In this document: positions 10,801 through 18,535 of the stretch, piece after piece
How the letters are laid out: each line of letters opens with the position of its first letter
Numbering within the stretch: position 1 is the first letter of the stretch
DNA from: Chryseobacterium taichungense
GTDB taxonomy: Bacteria > Bacteroidota > Bacteroidia > Flavobacteriales > Weeksellaceae
Direction: 5' to 3'
NCBI RefSeq assembly: GCF_900109935.1
Contig: NZ_FOBV01000006.1
Location: forward strand, 204,533 to 268,532
DNA: 64,000 bases
Made by a program: the position numbers and the translations under genes
The notes under the pieces: model-generated
Seen by the model: the letters and a program-made list of their open reading frames with translations, nothing else
Database searches by the model: none
What the model was told of the DNA's origin: nothing

Positions 10801-13800
10801 TGATTAACGGAAATAATGTTCTTAATTTTACAGGGTCTACAAATTATGTTGGTTGCCAAAGTATCCGTTTAGGAGACATAAAAGGCGCAGGTAATGTGTT
10901 CAAAGGCGTAATAGGTGACATGGTCGTGTACAACAAGAACATGAGTGCCATCGAGCGCATCCAGCTCAACAGCTACCTGGCATTGAAATACGGGATTACG
11001 TTGGGAAGAGACAATGACGGAGACAATACGCCGGGTGAGCAGATCTCAGCATCTCCGGCAGTATATGAAGGCGACTACCTGGCGAGTGACGGCATCACCA
11101 GGACCTGGTTGTCCGATGCGGTGTACCAGAACAATGTGGCGGGGATCGGAAGAGATGACATCTCAGCTTTCCATCAGCGCATCACCATGAGCCAGTCGGC
11201 AACACCGGACATCATTACCTTAAGTACCGACAGCAACTTCACCAATGTGAACCAGAGCGGTGCCAGCGGACATACCGATGTTGCCAATGACAAGTATTTC
11301 TTTGTTACCGGAAACAACAACGGGGCTCTTACTTACACCATAAAATCAGGATTAAGCAATGATCTGAATGCTTTGATGAACCGCATCTGGAAAGTGAAGC
11401 AAACCGGAACGCTTCAGGATGTGTACGTTAAAACCAGCAATACCAAAGCGACCTACCTGGTGTATAGTGCCGATGCTACCTTCTCCACGGGCGTTACTTA
11501 TGTACCGCTATCGGGAGGGGCTACCGTATCCGGAACACAGATTCCGAACGGCAATTACTTTACCTTTGCAACATTTTTAGAAGCTCCGGGAGGGGTTTAC
11601 ACAGGCCTTAAGATTTGGCATAAAGCCGATGCCGGAGTGACTGCGACTTCAGGGGCAGTAACAGCATGGGTAAACCAGGCAGACGAAAAGCAAATCACCA
11701 ATAGCACTTCTTATGAGCAACCGACATGGGTTGGAGGAAGTGGCAATGCCTTTAATTTCAATCCTTATCTGTCATTTGCCGGTTCAAGAAACAGCCTGCG
11801 AAATACAACGGCAAATCTATTCAGCCAGGATTCGGATATCACCAACTTTTTTGCCTCTAACGTTCTTCCTACAGCTAACGGCGGGCAGTTCTGGGGTATT
11901 CAGTGGATTGGAAAAACAGGAGGGGCGATTTATGATAATTTCGAATGGTTTAACGATAGTATATATACCGGGGTAGAATCAAAATATTATACAACCTCGC
12001 TGAAAGGTGCCGGGCAAAACATATTCACTTTCGCTCACAGCGGAGTTAATGACCGAACGAATGCTTATATTAATACCACTACGGTAATGAATAATATCAG
12101 CAATACGGGAAGGATTGGTGATGGCGGATATGTAATAGGAGATGATACCACTTTAGGAGGGGATAATTATTCCAACCTCTTCAATATGTCCGAATTGGTG
12201 GCATACAACAGGGTCTTAAATGCAACCGAATTAAATCAGGTGCAGAGCTACCTTGCCATAAAAAACGGGACATCTCTGGCACAGAACTATCTTGCCTCGG
12301 ATGCTACATCAGTGTGGACCGCTGGTGCAGGCTACGACAACAGCATCATCGGTCTTGCGAAGGACAAAACCTCTACGCTTCACCAGCGTATTGCTAAGAG
12401 CCAGATGCCGGTGACGGATATTATTACGCTGAGCACCGATACCAACTTTACAAACGCCAACCAGAGCGGATCAGCGGGCCATACGGATATTGCCAATGAT
12501 CGCTATTTTATGATTACGGGCCACAACGGGAAAACGACAACCTTTACGTTAAAGTCAGGGTTAAGCAACAGCCTGAACGCCATCATGAACCGCGTATGGA
12601 AGGTACAGCAGACCGGAACGGCTCAGAACATCTTTATTAAGGTAGACAATATAAGAGCGACGTACCTGATCTACAGTGCGGATCCTACGTTCTCTTCAGG
12701 CATTACCTATAAAGCGCTTACCGCCGGCGTTACACCGGGCGTTCAGATTCCTTCAGGAAACTACTTCACCTTTGCAGCGCCGCTTAACGGTCCGGGTGGA
12801 GTCACCGATAACCTGGTGAGATGGTACCGTGCCGACAGGGATGTAGTCACCGGCTCTACCCTTACCTGGAAAGACCAGACGGTTAACAGGGATGCGACCC
12901 AGGGTACGGCGGCCAACCAGCCGGCGTACAATACCTCCGGATCTTCCCTGCTGAATTTCAACCCGTCACTGACCTTCAATTCGTCACAGTCGAACTATAT
13001 GTCGTTTAACGATTCGGGGATGGCCAGCGGAAGTGCGGCAAGATCCGTGTTCGGCGTGGGAAGAACTTCCATGCCGGGAGGTACGTTTGAGTGGGTGAGC
13101 AGCTACGGGACCAGTGCTTCCGCTCAGAACTTCGGATTGATGAGAACGGGCAACAATGTATTGGTAACGACCTATGGAAATGACTTTGTTCCATACAGCA
13201 CCATCAATCCATATGCTTCCAATACACCGGTGATTTCCTATGGAGCTGCCGCGGGAAGTACCCTGTACGGAACCTATAATGCACTTCCGGTACAAGGCGG
13301 AACCTATACCGTTAATACCGTGTTGAATACCGGTAGAATCGGGACAAGACAAAGCCTTGGTGAATACTGGAACGGGGTTATCGGGGAAGTGGTACACTAC
13401 AACAAGATCCCTTCCGCCGCTGAAAAAGCGCGCATTGACTCCTATTTAGGACTGAAATACGGGGTTTCCCTCGGAACGAACGCATCTCCGTTCTCCTATG
13501 TGGGATCAGACAGCAATACGTTCTGGACCGGTAGCACGACTTATCAGAATAATATAGCGGGAATCGGCAGGGATGATATCAGTGACCTCATCCAGAAACA
13601 GAGCCAGAGTGTGAATGCCGGCAGACAGGTCATCATCAGTCTTGCTAATGTTGCCGCCACCAATGAAGCCAACACAGGAAGCTTTGACACCAATCTTCAG
13701 TTCCTGGTATGGGGAGACAACAACACCGATATGGTGGGCAACACCTCTGCATTCACTGCGGTGTATCCTTACCAGGAGAGACTCAGCAGGGTATGGAAGG

Positions 13801-15671
13801 TGCAGAATACCAACAGCCTTGCCAAAGACCTCCAGGTACTGATCCCGGCTTCTTACATTAAAGATCTGAAGGTATCTTCACTGCTGTACAGTACGGATGC
13901 CGGATTTGCCAGTGGCAACCAGATCATCAGCAGTACCGCGACAAGCGTGGTAACGGTGAACTCCGTAGACTATAAAGCGTTTACGATTCCTGCGGCGCAG
14001 GTCAACCAACCGGTGTTCTACTTCACCATGGCGTACTATAAAAGGTCGCCGGGAGGAGTAATCGGTGAAAACCTCTGGCTGCGTGCCGACGATGGCGTTT
14101 CCGCGACCACCGATAATACGGCGGTATCCCAGTGGAATGACCAGAGTGCCAACAACAGCCACGGAACACAGGCCACCGCAGCCAGACAGCCATTGTACAA
14201 AAATAATGCGACGGATAATATGAACTTCAATCCGGTGCTGGCTTTCAATGCCACAAGCTCGCAGAACTTTGATATCGCAGGTGACCTGGGAATCGGTAGC
14301 CAGCAAGGCGTAGCCGTATTCGGGGTTTCCGATGCTGCTTCAGGAGCCCGTTATTTCCTTGAGCCTAAAACGACAGGAAACAACCTGTTGCAGTTCAGGT
14401 CTTCTTCACCGGGAAGTTCGACACTGACCCTGAGCAATGGTACTTCCGTAAGCAATACTTTAGCCGGAACCGGATCTTCGGTATTGTATTCAGGATGGCG
14501 TGGCACAGGCAGCCTCTTCAGTGGCGTGAATGCCAATGCAGGAACTTCAGCAGCCAGTTCGACCAACTGGACCGCCGGAAGCCTCAGCCTGGGAGCTGCC
14601 TACAACCAGACCGCTTTCACCACCGGGAAGATTCCGGAAGTGGCAGAGTACTCAAAAGCACTCACCGCCACGGAGCTCCAGAAAGTGAACAGCTACCTGG
14701 CCCTGAAATACGGAATCACGATGGATCAGACCACGATCCAGGATTACCTGGCCTCAGACGGCAATAAGAGCTGGACGAAAGATGCGACCTATAAGTATAA
14801 CATCGCAGGGATCGGAAGGGATGACCTTACGGCGCTCAGCCAAAAGCAGAGCCAGAGCGTGAACACCGGCAGCCAGATACTGGTAGCATTAGGATCTGCA
14901 GCAGCAAGCAATACGGCTAATGCGAATACTTTCGGCGCAGACATGCAGTACCTGGTTTGGGGAGACGACAACGGATCCTTAACCACAAAGGTGGCCACAG
15001 GAAATGTAATGGCCAACGGACTTACCTATACCAAGCGTTTCAGCAGGGTATGGAAGATGCAGAACAAAGGCAGCTTTGCTTCTGACATCAAAGTTTACTT
15101 CCCGGTTTCGGCATTCGTGAATGTATGGCCAAGTTCTGTTAGCCTCATCTATGCTTCGACAGCGGCAAAGCTGAGCGATGGTACGGCTTCGGTAATTGCC
15201 AGTACCTCTACAGAAACCATTAATGGAGTAAGCTATTATGCTTTCCCTGTAGATGCGTCTACGGTTTCTTCGCTGAATTACCTGTCCTTTACGACAGCGA
15301 CTTCGGTATGCTATAAGCCTGCGGTGACTGCCGGAACGGCCCTAAGCACCAAAGCCGGAATCACTGCCCTCGGAAGAGCCGGCACCAATGCCGACAACTG
15401 GCCGATGGTACGCAAAGGAGGATGGATGGCCCTTGAAGCCAAAACCAAAGGGATGATCATCAACAGGGTGAGGTTTAAGAATTTCGGAACGGATGCCGCA
15501 CCGGATTTCAGACCGGTAGCCGATGACGACACCACGCCGATTCTTACCAATCCGGTAGAAGGAATGATCGTGATGGATCTTACCAACAGGATGCTGAAAG
15601 TCTATACCACCAAAGATGGCGGGACGACTTACGGATGGTATCAGATCGGTCAGCAGACCTGTCCGGATTAG
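4830..15671 (+). CDS. Giant secreted repeat protein, 3613 aa, eight LamG-like/IGRDD repeats
   Basis: Signal peptide of about 25 residues (to LLRAQ). Eight repeats follow, each opening with PGG near residues 28, 570, 1002, 1414, 1839, 2253, 2655 and 3074. A unit has a LamG/concanavalin-like part (LWLKAD, W-DQS-N, NFNP, a Y..LKYG segment), then a second part with NNIAGIGRDD-x-S-x-L-x-QKQSQS, VWG, a WK(V/I)Q motif and a YF(S/T)FA ending; the latter resembles a flavobacterial domain I believe is catalogued as DUF8202. Only the first repeat carries a discoidin (F5/8 type C)-like insertion (about 60-183). The tail (3494-3613) ends GMIVMDLTNRMLKVYTT, a motif shared with the neighbouring 181-residue protein. 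No type IX sorting tail was recognised. Likely a cell-surface carbohydrate-binding or adhesive fibre. GC rises strongly along the gene. Confidence 0.85.
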   Translation: MKNKIYLMTIFCILTGYCGNLLRAQTGPGGVAGASLWLKADAGLSSSVTYFNVPAANRTASSTYSDSSLTPAYSTLSSSSAWAASSAVTGQYLTLDLGSVQSVYGIVTKGRGNYSQWVKKYTVSYSNDNVTYTPLGITFPANIDQNTEATNIFPSAITARYVRITETDYSGHPSMRVDLIKNVNPFSAGDSSVHLWQDQSSNGMNFMRRGAVAPVYQNSGSAGTNFNPVIQFNGSNYFENYVSVPSANNTNYTKFAVFNTTGATGNIISAADPGNSAFYLSGGSLYLYHNGNLSNPVPVSNNVPVIGTGVWSNGTSNGTYIKTNGKSGTAFTSSTGYTAGGLQIGAFQSGTNIPASSTIAESIVFSSALSPAQINKVESYLAMKYGVTLDPQNYVAGDGTIIWNSVTNSGYNNNIAGIGWDYDSGLIQKQSQSVNAGFQPVIGNGNIAATNAGNSNSFNEDGTFMVWGSDTGSTTFSTAFSYGGLNYRMARTWKVQKTKTIATVKIAVPVSLWPGAVTKPALLVGSTTAFDGTSIMSMTKENIGGTDYYTVTVDPSSVQYFSFAGLVTAPGGIAGASLWLKADNGVSYNASNQVSVWNDQIGNPAITSQATKVGSGAITYAGAGMNFNPAINFDGTSGTEMTAATSSSSTWSGALTIYGVAKMNNAGNLNAVFASQNKSLQYFNNQYYVDGDGCQTAATSVVPVGTSNLAIVSYNANTVTTASQSFLNGQYQASASTSNCTASPTNGFEIGGRTSGNQSARVINGSLAEVIVYNTQHTGNNLSRLAIESYLGLKYGISLSRNNNGNGTSGEVISGSINEGDYVASDGTTKFWNSDITYQNNIAGIGRDDASALSQKQAQSASSGIQPVIGNIAIADTNANNSNDFAADKTFMVWGSDTGSANFVTSFAFGGLNNRMARIWKIQETGTVGKVRVALKVSDLPGSITKPTLLVSGDTTFDASDSTFLMTKETIGGVDYYVTDINANIDFSSGQYFSFAAFVTAPGGVAGTSLWLKSDLGTGTTTDNTAVSQWTDLSGNGNNATQGTSGNQPSYKNNLTSNMNFNSVMSFDGGNDYFKLNPASQPLGSAPRSIILPLRSNGSTTAISWGSNGTNTLYSIRVNPLLTDFGSANAQNSGGGSITNTNILAAIYTGSGGNNELYQYGKRLGTTTINLNTSTGLAALGAEVWTGNYDNFFWGQIPEVIMYNKALSAVEQSRIYSYVALKYGATLDQSTAQSYVLSDNTVVWNATSNVAYSNNIAGIGRDDASALSQKQSQSVNGGIQPVIGNGDIADTNANNSNAFATDKSFMVWGSDTGSSSFATPFAYGSSNFRMTRIWKVQETGTVSNVKVAIPASQLPTSVSNPSILISGDVNFDGNDTRIEMEQKTIGGILYYVAKNSVDLASGQFFSFAGYVTAPGGVAGVSLWLKADTGTNTTANDGTITSWIDQSGNGRNFGVGSGTVVYKTPVGTPGFNFNPSINFNSTSAALYSGSSLFPSSPTSSATLFGVSNANGLSLLKVNNSGETNAYAYYDYPHFESNNLFARPSSSSGVAVSNNNFTSSISRISIGTMSSGSSVGIAINGGTFSTANGSYSTNTGAMIIGSNAWTGGDDYNPAIGNTPEIIAYTSLLSGTDQQRINSYLGIKYGVTLDQGTAGQNYLNSGSNVIWDASANSVYGNNIAGIGRDDASALLQKQSQSVNAGYQLIAGISTVAATNAANTGTLNNLQFLVWGDNNAANTAPFTAVSGYNSRLNRVWKVQNTNTVNQSVQVLVPVTTSTVPGLVPATSSLLCGTDATFAGSYQVYNPAGTVTVNSVSYLAFNVPASMVSKPSFYMTLAFYEQSPGGVRDELLWLRGDKDLTSTILWKDQSSNHNDLQFSTYACNEAPRGQMVLGETLNFNPVSSFGDNNNWVWGYTPANVATQSKADVAVVYKTDGAYAQDVWGTDWGGPLDERSLATAQVANGNTGISYSGGNSGAATINVASFNGVASNGSNVLINGNNVLNFTGSTNYVGCQSIRLGDIKGAGNVFKGVIGDMVVYNKNMSAIERIQLNSYLALKYGITLGRDNDGDNTPGEQISASPAVYEGDYLASDGITRTWLSDAVYQNNVAGIGRDDISAFHQRITMSQSATPDIITLSTDSNFTNVNQSGASGHTDVANDKYFFVTGNNNGALTYTIKSGLSNDLNALMNRIWKVKQTGTLQDVYVKTSNTKATYLVYSADATFSTGVTYVPLSGGATVSGTQIPNGNYFTFATFLEAPGGVYTGLKIWHKADAGVTATSGAVTAWVNQADEKQITNSTSYEQPTWVGGSGNAFNFNPYLSFAGSRNSLRNTTANLFSQDSDITNFFASNVLPTANGGQFWGIQWIGKTGGAIYDNFEWFNDSIYTGVESKYYTTSLKGAGQNIFTFAHSGVNDRTNAYINTTTVMNNISNTGRIGDGGYVIGDDTTLGGDNYSNLFNMSELVAYNRVLNATELNQVQSYLAIKNGTSLAQNYLASDATSVWTAGAGYDNSIIGLAKDKTSTLHQRIAKSQMPVTDIITLSTDTNFTNANQSGSAGHTDIANDRYFMITGHNGKTTTFTLKSGLSNSLNAIMNRVWKVQQTGTAQNIFIKVDNIRATYLIYSADPTFSSGITYKALTAGVTPGVQIPSGNYFTFAAPLNGPGGVTDNLVRWYRADRDVVTGSTLTWKDQTVNRDATQGTAANQPAYNTSGSSLLNFNPSLTFNSSQSNYMSFNDSGMASGSAARSVFGVGRTSMPGGTFEWVSSYGTSASAQNFGLMRTGNNVLVTTYGNDFVPYSTINPYASNTPVISYGAAAGSTLYGTYNALPVQGGTYTVNTVLNTGRIGTRQSLGEYWNGVIGEVVHYNKIPSAAEKARIDSYLGLKYGVSLGTNASPFSYVGSDSNTFWTGSTTYQNNIAGIGRDDISDLIQKQSQSVNAGRQVIISLANVAATNEANTGSFDTNLQFLVWGDNNTDMVGNTSAFTAVYPYQERLSRVWKVQNTNSLAKDLQVLIPASYIKDLKVSSLLYSTDAGFASGNQIISSTATSVVTVNSVDYKAFTIPAAQVNQPVFYFTMAYYKRSPGGVIGENLWLRADDGVSATTDNTAVSQWNDQSANNSHGTQATAARQPLYKNNATDNMNFNPVLAFNATSSQNFDIAGDLGIGSQQGVAVFGVSDAASGARYFLEPKTTGNNLLQFRSSSPGSSTLTLSNGTSVSNTLAGTGSSVLYSGWRGTGSLFSGVNANAGTSAASSTNWTAGSLSLGAAYNQTAFTTGKIPEVAEYSKALTATELQKVNSYLALKYGITMDQTTIQDYLASDGNKSWTKDATYKYNIAGIGRDDLTALSQKQSQSVNTGSQILVALGSAAASNTANANTFGADMQYLVWGDDNGSLTTKVATGNVMANGLTYTKRFSRVWKMQNKGSFASDIKVYFPVSAFVNVWPSSVSLIYASTAAKLSDGTASVIASTSTETINGVSYYAFPVDASTVSSLNYLSFTTATSVCYKPAVTAGTALSTKAGITALGRAGTNADNWPMVRKGGWMALEAKTKGMIINRVRFKNFGTDAAPDFRPVADDDTTPILTNPVEGMIVMDLTNRMLKVYTTKDGGTTYGWYQIGQQTCPD

Positions 15672-15735
15672 CCTTCAGGAGTATCAGCACTTTACCGCAC
15701 GGCACCCCGCTGTGCCGTGCGGAAAGGCTGATCTT
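15670..15735 (+). terminator. Strong hairpin between the giant gene and the 181-aa gene
   Basis: Perfect 11-bp GC-rich stem CCGCACGGCAC (15695-15705) / GTGCCGTGCGG (15712-15722), loop CCCGCT. An outer pairing AGCCTT (15670-15675) / AAGGCT (15724-15729) is followed by TTTTT. It looks like an intrinsic terminator but lies inside what appears to be one operon, so it may lower expression of the downstream gene rather than end the transcript. Confidence 0.65.
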
Positions 15736-15763
15736 TTTAATAATTTAAACAATACAAGAAACA

Positions 15764-16309
15764 ATGAAATCAATACTAATTGCAGGAGGCCTGCTGGTAT
15801 CCTTCACCTGCTTTTCCCAGGTGGCGGTCGGTAAAGCCTCGGTCACCAACACCTCGGTGTCCCTGGAATTCGGGAACAGCGAGAACCGCGGACTCATCCT
15901 GCCCTGGGTAAAGGTAGACCCTTCGACCAACACCATCCCCAATATGGTAGATGGGATGGTCATTTTCGATCCTTCGGACAGCAAAGTGAAAGTCGTCGTG
16001 GCCGGAACCTGGCAGGCCCTGAGCGCCTATGATCCCAATGCAGGAACACCCGCTTCGGTGGATACTGCACTACAGGATACAAAGACCGAAGTGCCATCAG
16101 CCATGGTACGGATTGGGAACACCGTCAATCCAGACCTTAGCGGAATTCTGGTCCTTTCCGACACCAACAAGGCGATGATTCTTCCCAAAGTGGCGAGCCC
16201 ACACCTGAATATCGTCAATCCCGCTCCGGGACTCGTTGTTTATGACACCACGGCCCACCAGGTCGCCGTCTTCAACGGTCAGGCATGGAGTTTTTGGGGA
16301 CCCAACTAA
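15764..16309 (+). CDS. Small secreted protein sharing the giant protein's tail motif, 181 aa
   Basis: Signal peptide of 19 residues (MKSILIAGGLLVSFTCFSQ), then VAVGKASVTNTSVSLEF. Two similar halves each carry a G-(M/L)-V-(I/V)-(F/Y)-D motif: NMVDGMVIFDPSDSKVKVV (about 67-85) and PAPGLVVYDTTAHQVAVF (about 154-171). The motif also ends the 3613-residue protein and belongs to the tail-fibre-like family common in flavobacterial surface proteins. It is 92 nt downstream of the giant gene, behind a terminator-like hairpin, so probably the last gene of that operon. GC is unusually high (36 of 60 bases in the line beginning 15841). A partner or cap of the giant fibre is possible, but function is unknown. 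Confidence 0.7.
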   Translation: MKSILIAGGLLVSFTCFSQVAVGKASVTNTSVSLEFGNSENRGLILPWVKVDPSTNTIPNMVDGMVIFDPSDSKVKVVVAGTWQALSAYDPNAGTPASVDTALQDTKTEVPSAMVRIGNTVNPDLSGILVLSDTNKAMILPKVASPHLNIVNPAPGLVVYDTTAHQVAVFNGQAWSFWGPN

Positions 16310-17151
16310 CCCCGTATAATGTTTATTTTCCGGCCGGGCAGAATGAATCACCTGCCCCCTGCCGGTTTTAAAGAAAATCACAGAATGTTTCTGAATGAGA
16401 GATTCAATGAGAGGGAAAAGGTGAAAGACAATACGGATTTGCAGCAATAAAACAATACATCATTGGATGTTGTTTCCATCCTCAGCCCCGGTCTCATCCT
16501 CAACCTTAATCTCAACCTCACAACCCTTCGGTCATGTGGATTATCGGCTCTTTCCAAGAGGGTAATTGTGGAAGAGCATCATTTTTTTTCATTTGTGTTT
16601 GGCTCCGGCCCGGGTAAGGTAACTTCCCGGCCGGAGTTTTTTTGTGGTTTCGAGAACCTCAGCCACCGGGCATTTTCAAGGATCAGGCACGGGCGTGTTT
16701 GAATATCAGCTGCCAATCAATAAAAGTCACCATTTCCATCATCATAATAACCCGGAACTCCAAAAAAAAACTGCCGTAAACATTCCCCTACTATGCAGGG
16801 TGTCTAAAATTCAGGGAATTTTTGGTGGGGTTGTTTAAAGGAGATTGCCGTACTGTGGCTTCGAGTCGCCTCAGCCACCGGGCGCCCCAGTATCAGCCGC
16901 CATTGGAATTGAGAACAAGAATTAGTCCGAAGATTTTTAGGGTCTTAGAGTATGTGCGTATGGATATTCTACTGGCGACGACAAGCAGCCGGCTGATGGG
17001 GCCTGAGGCTCTTGAAGGCCCGCATCCCGGTTGCTGCCTTGTCTCGGAGGATTGGTAATAACAATGAAGACTTACCATGTGCCGAGGACAGTTCTTTTAA
17101 GTAAATAATCTGTTGTTTTCTATTTAACATATTATAAAACAACTTATTATT
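16310..17151. other. Repeat-rich intergenic region
   Basis: No gene is supported. Contents in order: a terminator-like element (16603-16643), a GTGG...CAGCCAC hairpin element (16644-16666), a partial AAAATTC..GAATTTTTGGTGGGG element (16804-16838), a second hairpin element (16855-16878), and a degenerate copy (about 16930-17035) of the 278-bp repeat found twice at 23145. Short ORFs here read through repeats in both directions and lack starts or domains. Confidence 0.7.
16603..16643 (+). terminator. CTCCGG-type terminator-like element, copy 1
   Basis: CTCCGGCC (16603-16610) pairs with GGCCGGAG (16629-16636), with further pairing inside, then seven T. A related element lies at 22766-22803. It is 290 nt beyond the stop of the 181-residue gene, so it may be the true end of that operon. 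Confidence 0.65.
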
Positions 17152-17183
17152 ATTGGCAAATAAAGTCTATTTGTTTACATTTG
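17152..17183 (+). promoter_or_regulatory. Bacteroidota promoter of leader cassette C
   Basis: ATTG at 17152-17155, 20-nt spacer, TACATTTG at 17176-17183. The 5' UTR reads AGAAGTCTGGTATCACGG ... AACACAGAAAG, closely parallel to cassette A. The first good ATG follows 46 nt after the -7 box. Confidence 0.7.
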
Positions 17184-17228
17184 TCGCATAAGAGAAGTCT
17201 GGTATCACGGATTCTTGAACACAGAAAG

Positions 17229-17855
17229 ATGAAAAGACCAGTGCCCATATTTGCCAAGCCCCCTCGATTCCCGCTTTTCTGCGTACGGAGGTTGTTCTTT
17301 GTGGTGTTTTTCATCTCACTTTCCATCAAGTCGGAAACCCCTTTGCATGATCAGGATTCCGTGATCTTTGTATCTGACGGATCTTTTGTGTTTAGATTAT
17401 CCCAGGATGGGATTTATACAGGTTCTCAGATTTCCTCTAAACGAAGGGTTCCCGGAAAACAGCAGTATAAGGCAGGACCCAAAGTTTCGGCAGCAACGAA
17501 CTTGCCAACAGCCTGTAAAAATCCGGTTCATAAGATAAATCCGGCTATGGCCTTCGCTTCTCTTCAATGCCCGCAGTATATCGGAAGTTCAGCGAATACC
17601 CTTTCAACAGGGATATTGGGAAACACCCAGCCGAAGAAACATCATAAAATAACAGGCCCGGTTTTCACGGCTTTCTTGGCAGCATCTCTTTCAAAACAAA
17701 AACTCCAGTATTTCTATTATGAATCCTTTACTCTCCTGAAGATTACCATTGGGCACTTCAGCCGGCCTCCGCCCGTAGTTTTAAACACAAATGGCACGAA
17801 TGGTCTTGAACAGATAACCCTAATATTTTCAACCACCCCGTCAAAAATTCGTTGA
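17229..17855 (+). CDS. Leader ORF C, 208 aa secreted, with internal FSRPPP
   Basis: The ATG at 17229 is chosen because it sits at the same distance from the promoter as in cassette B; a TTG at 17181 would overlap the -7 box. A basic N-terminus with a hydrophobic segment (about residues 14-35) suggests export. DSVIFVSDGSFVF resembles GIYIEKGTSVYL of leader B. HFSRPPP (codons AGC CGG CCT CCG CCC) lies near residue 180 and is followed by about 28 more residues, the last of which read into a dispersed repeat beginning at 17831. The original stop was therefore probably lost when the repeat arrived. The gene it should precede, at 18536, is now about 680 nt away. Function unknown. Confidence 0.5.
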   Translation: MKRPVPIFAKPPRFPLFCVRRLFFVVFFISLSIKSETPLHDQDSVIFVSDGSFVFRLSQDGIYTGSQISSKRRVPGKQQYKAGPKVSAATNLPTACKNPVHKINPAMAFASLQCPQYIGSSANTLSTGILGNTQPKKHHKITGPVFTAFLAASLSKQKLQYFYYESFTLLKITIGHFSRPPPVVLNTNGTNGLEQITLIFSTTPSKIR

Positions 17856-18014
17856 ATTTTCGCCATCCCTCCGGAGGATGGGAATTCCCGGTTTTCGGTA
17901 CGTTGAGCGGTCATCCATCTTCAATAGTTTACTCGGCGCGCTCTTCTAAGCGAAGCGGCTCTGTGAACTTAAAGCAGCAGGTAGGGAAAAAAAGACTTCG
18001 TGTCCTCCGTGTTC
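17831..18014 (+). repeat. 184-bp repeat, copy 1
   Basis: It matches 18246-18429 with at most a base or two different (for example CATCCCTCC against CACCCCTCC). It starts with a dispersed element (CACCCCGTCAAAAATTC, an AATTC..GAATTTT hairpin, CCTCCGGAGGATGGGAATT) and ends with the first unit of the 87-bp tandem repeat. Distance between copies is 415 bp. Confidence 0.9.
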
Positions 18015-18201
18015 AACCCTCCGCAAGCTCTTCTAAGCGAAGCGGCTTTGTGAAACTTGAAGCGGCAGGTAGGGGAAAAAGACTTCGTGTCCTCCGTGTT
18101 ACACCCTCCGCAAGCTCTTCTAAGCGAAGCGGCTTTGTGAAACTTGAAGCGGCAGGTAGGAGAAAAAGACTTTGTGTCCTTTGTGTTCAAAAGAAACAAT
18201 A
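17941..18201 (+). repeat. 87-bp tandem repeat, three units
   Basis: Units begin CTCTTCTAAGCGAAGCGG at 17941, 18028 and 18115, exactly 87 bp apart, and each ends with a GACTTCGTGTCCTCCGTGTT-like stretch. The last unit is the most diverged. A fourth, isolated unit lies at 18356 inside the second 184-bp repeat. Open frames across it (for example 17852-18217) are repeat artefacts. Confidence 0.9.
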
Positions 18202-18245
18202 CGCAGGAACTGAGTAATAAAATTAAATGATGGATGCATAGATAC

Positions 18246-18429
18246 AACCACCCCGTCAAAAATTCGTTGAATTTTCGCCACCCCTCCGGAGGATGGGAAT
18301 TCCCGGTTTTCGGTACGTTGAGCGGTCATCCATCTTCAATAGTTTACTCGGCGCGCTCTTCTAAGCGAAGCGGCTCTGTGAACTTAAAGCAGCAGGTAGG
18401 GAAAAAAAGACTTCGTGTCCTCCGTGTTC
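18246..18429 (+). repeat. 184-bp repeat, copy 2
   Basis: Second copy of the block at 17831, including the dispersed element and one 87-bp unit. After it comes CTTAGCGGCCTTCGCGTTC, related to the repeat array at 1-420. It lies immediately upstream of the 1052-residue surface-protein gene. Confidence 0.9.
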
Positions 18430-18535
18430 CATCCGCAGCGTGCATCACGACAGATAAAAAGACTTAGCGGCCTTCGCGTTCCAGAACCCGGGGCCCATGA
18501 TTTAAAATAAAACAATAATCTTAAATACGAGAATA

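Noticed and set aside
5232..15586. Many antisense and alternate-frame ORFs of 60-140 aa inside the giant gene
   Set aside because: Shadow frames of a repetitive coding sequence; their translations repeat with the repeats and show no signal or domain.
4830..15671. Type IX secretion C-terminal sorting domain on the surface proteins
   Set aside because: The last residues of all four secreted proteins lack the usual conserved end pattern; export by Sec alone or a different anchor is assumed.
16463..17078. Short ORFs in the gap after the 181-aa gene, both strands
   Set aside because: They run through terminator-like hairpins and dispersed repeats, with biased composition and no homology recognised.
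17717..18467. ORFs such as 17852-18217 (plus), 17717-17914 and 18120-18329 (minus)
   Set aside because: They are translations of the 87-bp and 184-bp repeats; the same peptide reappears at each copy.
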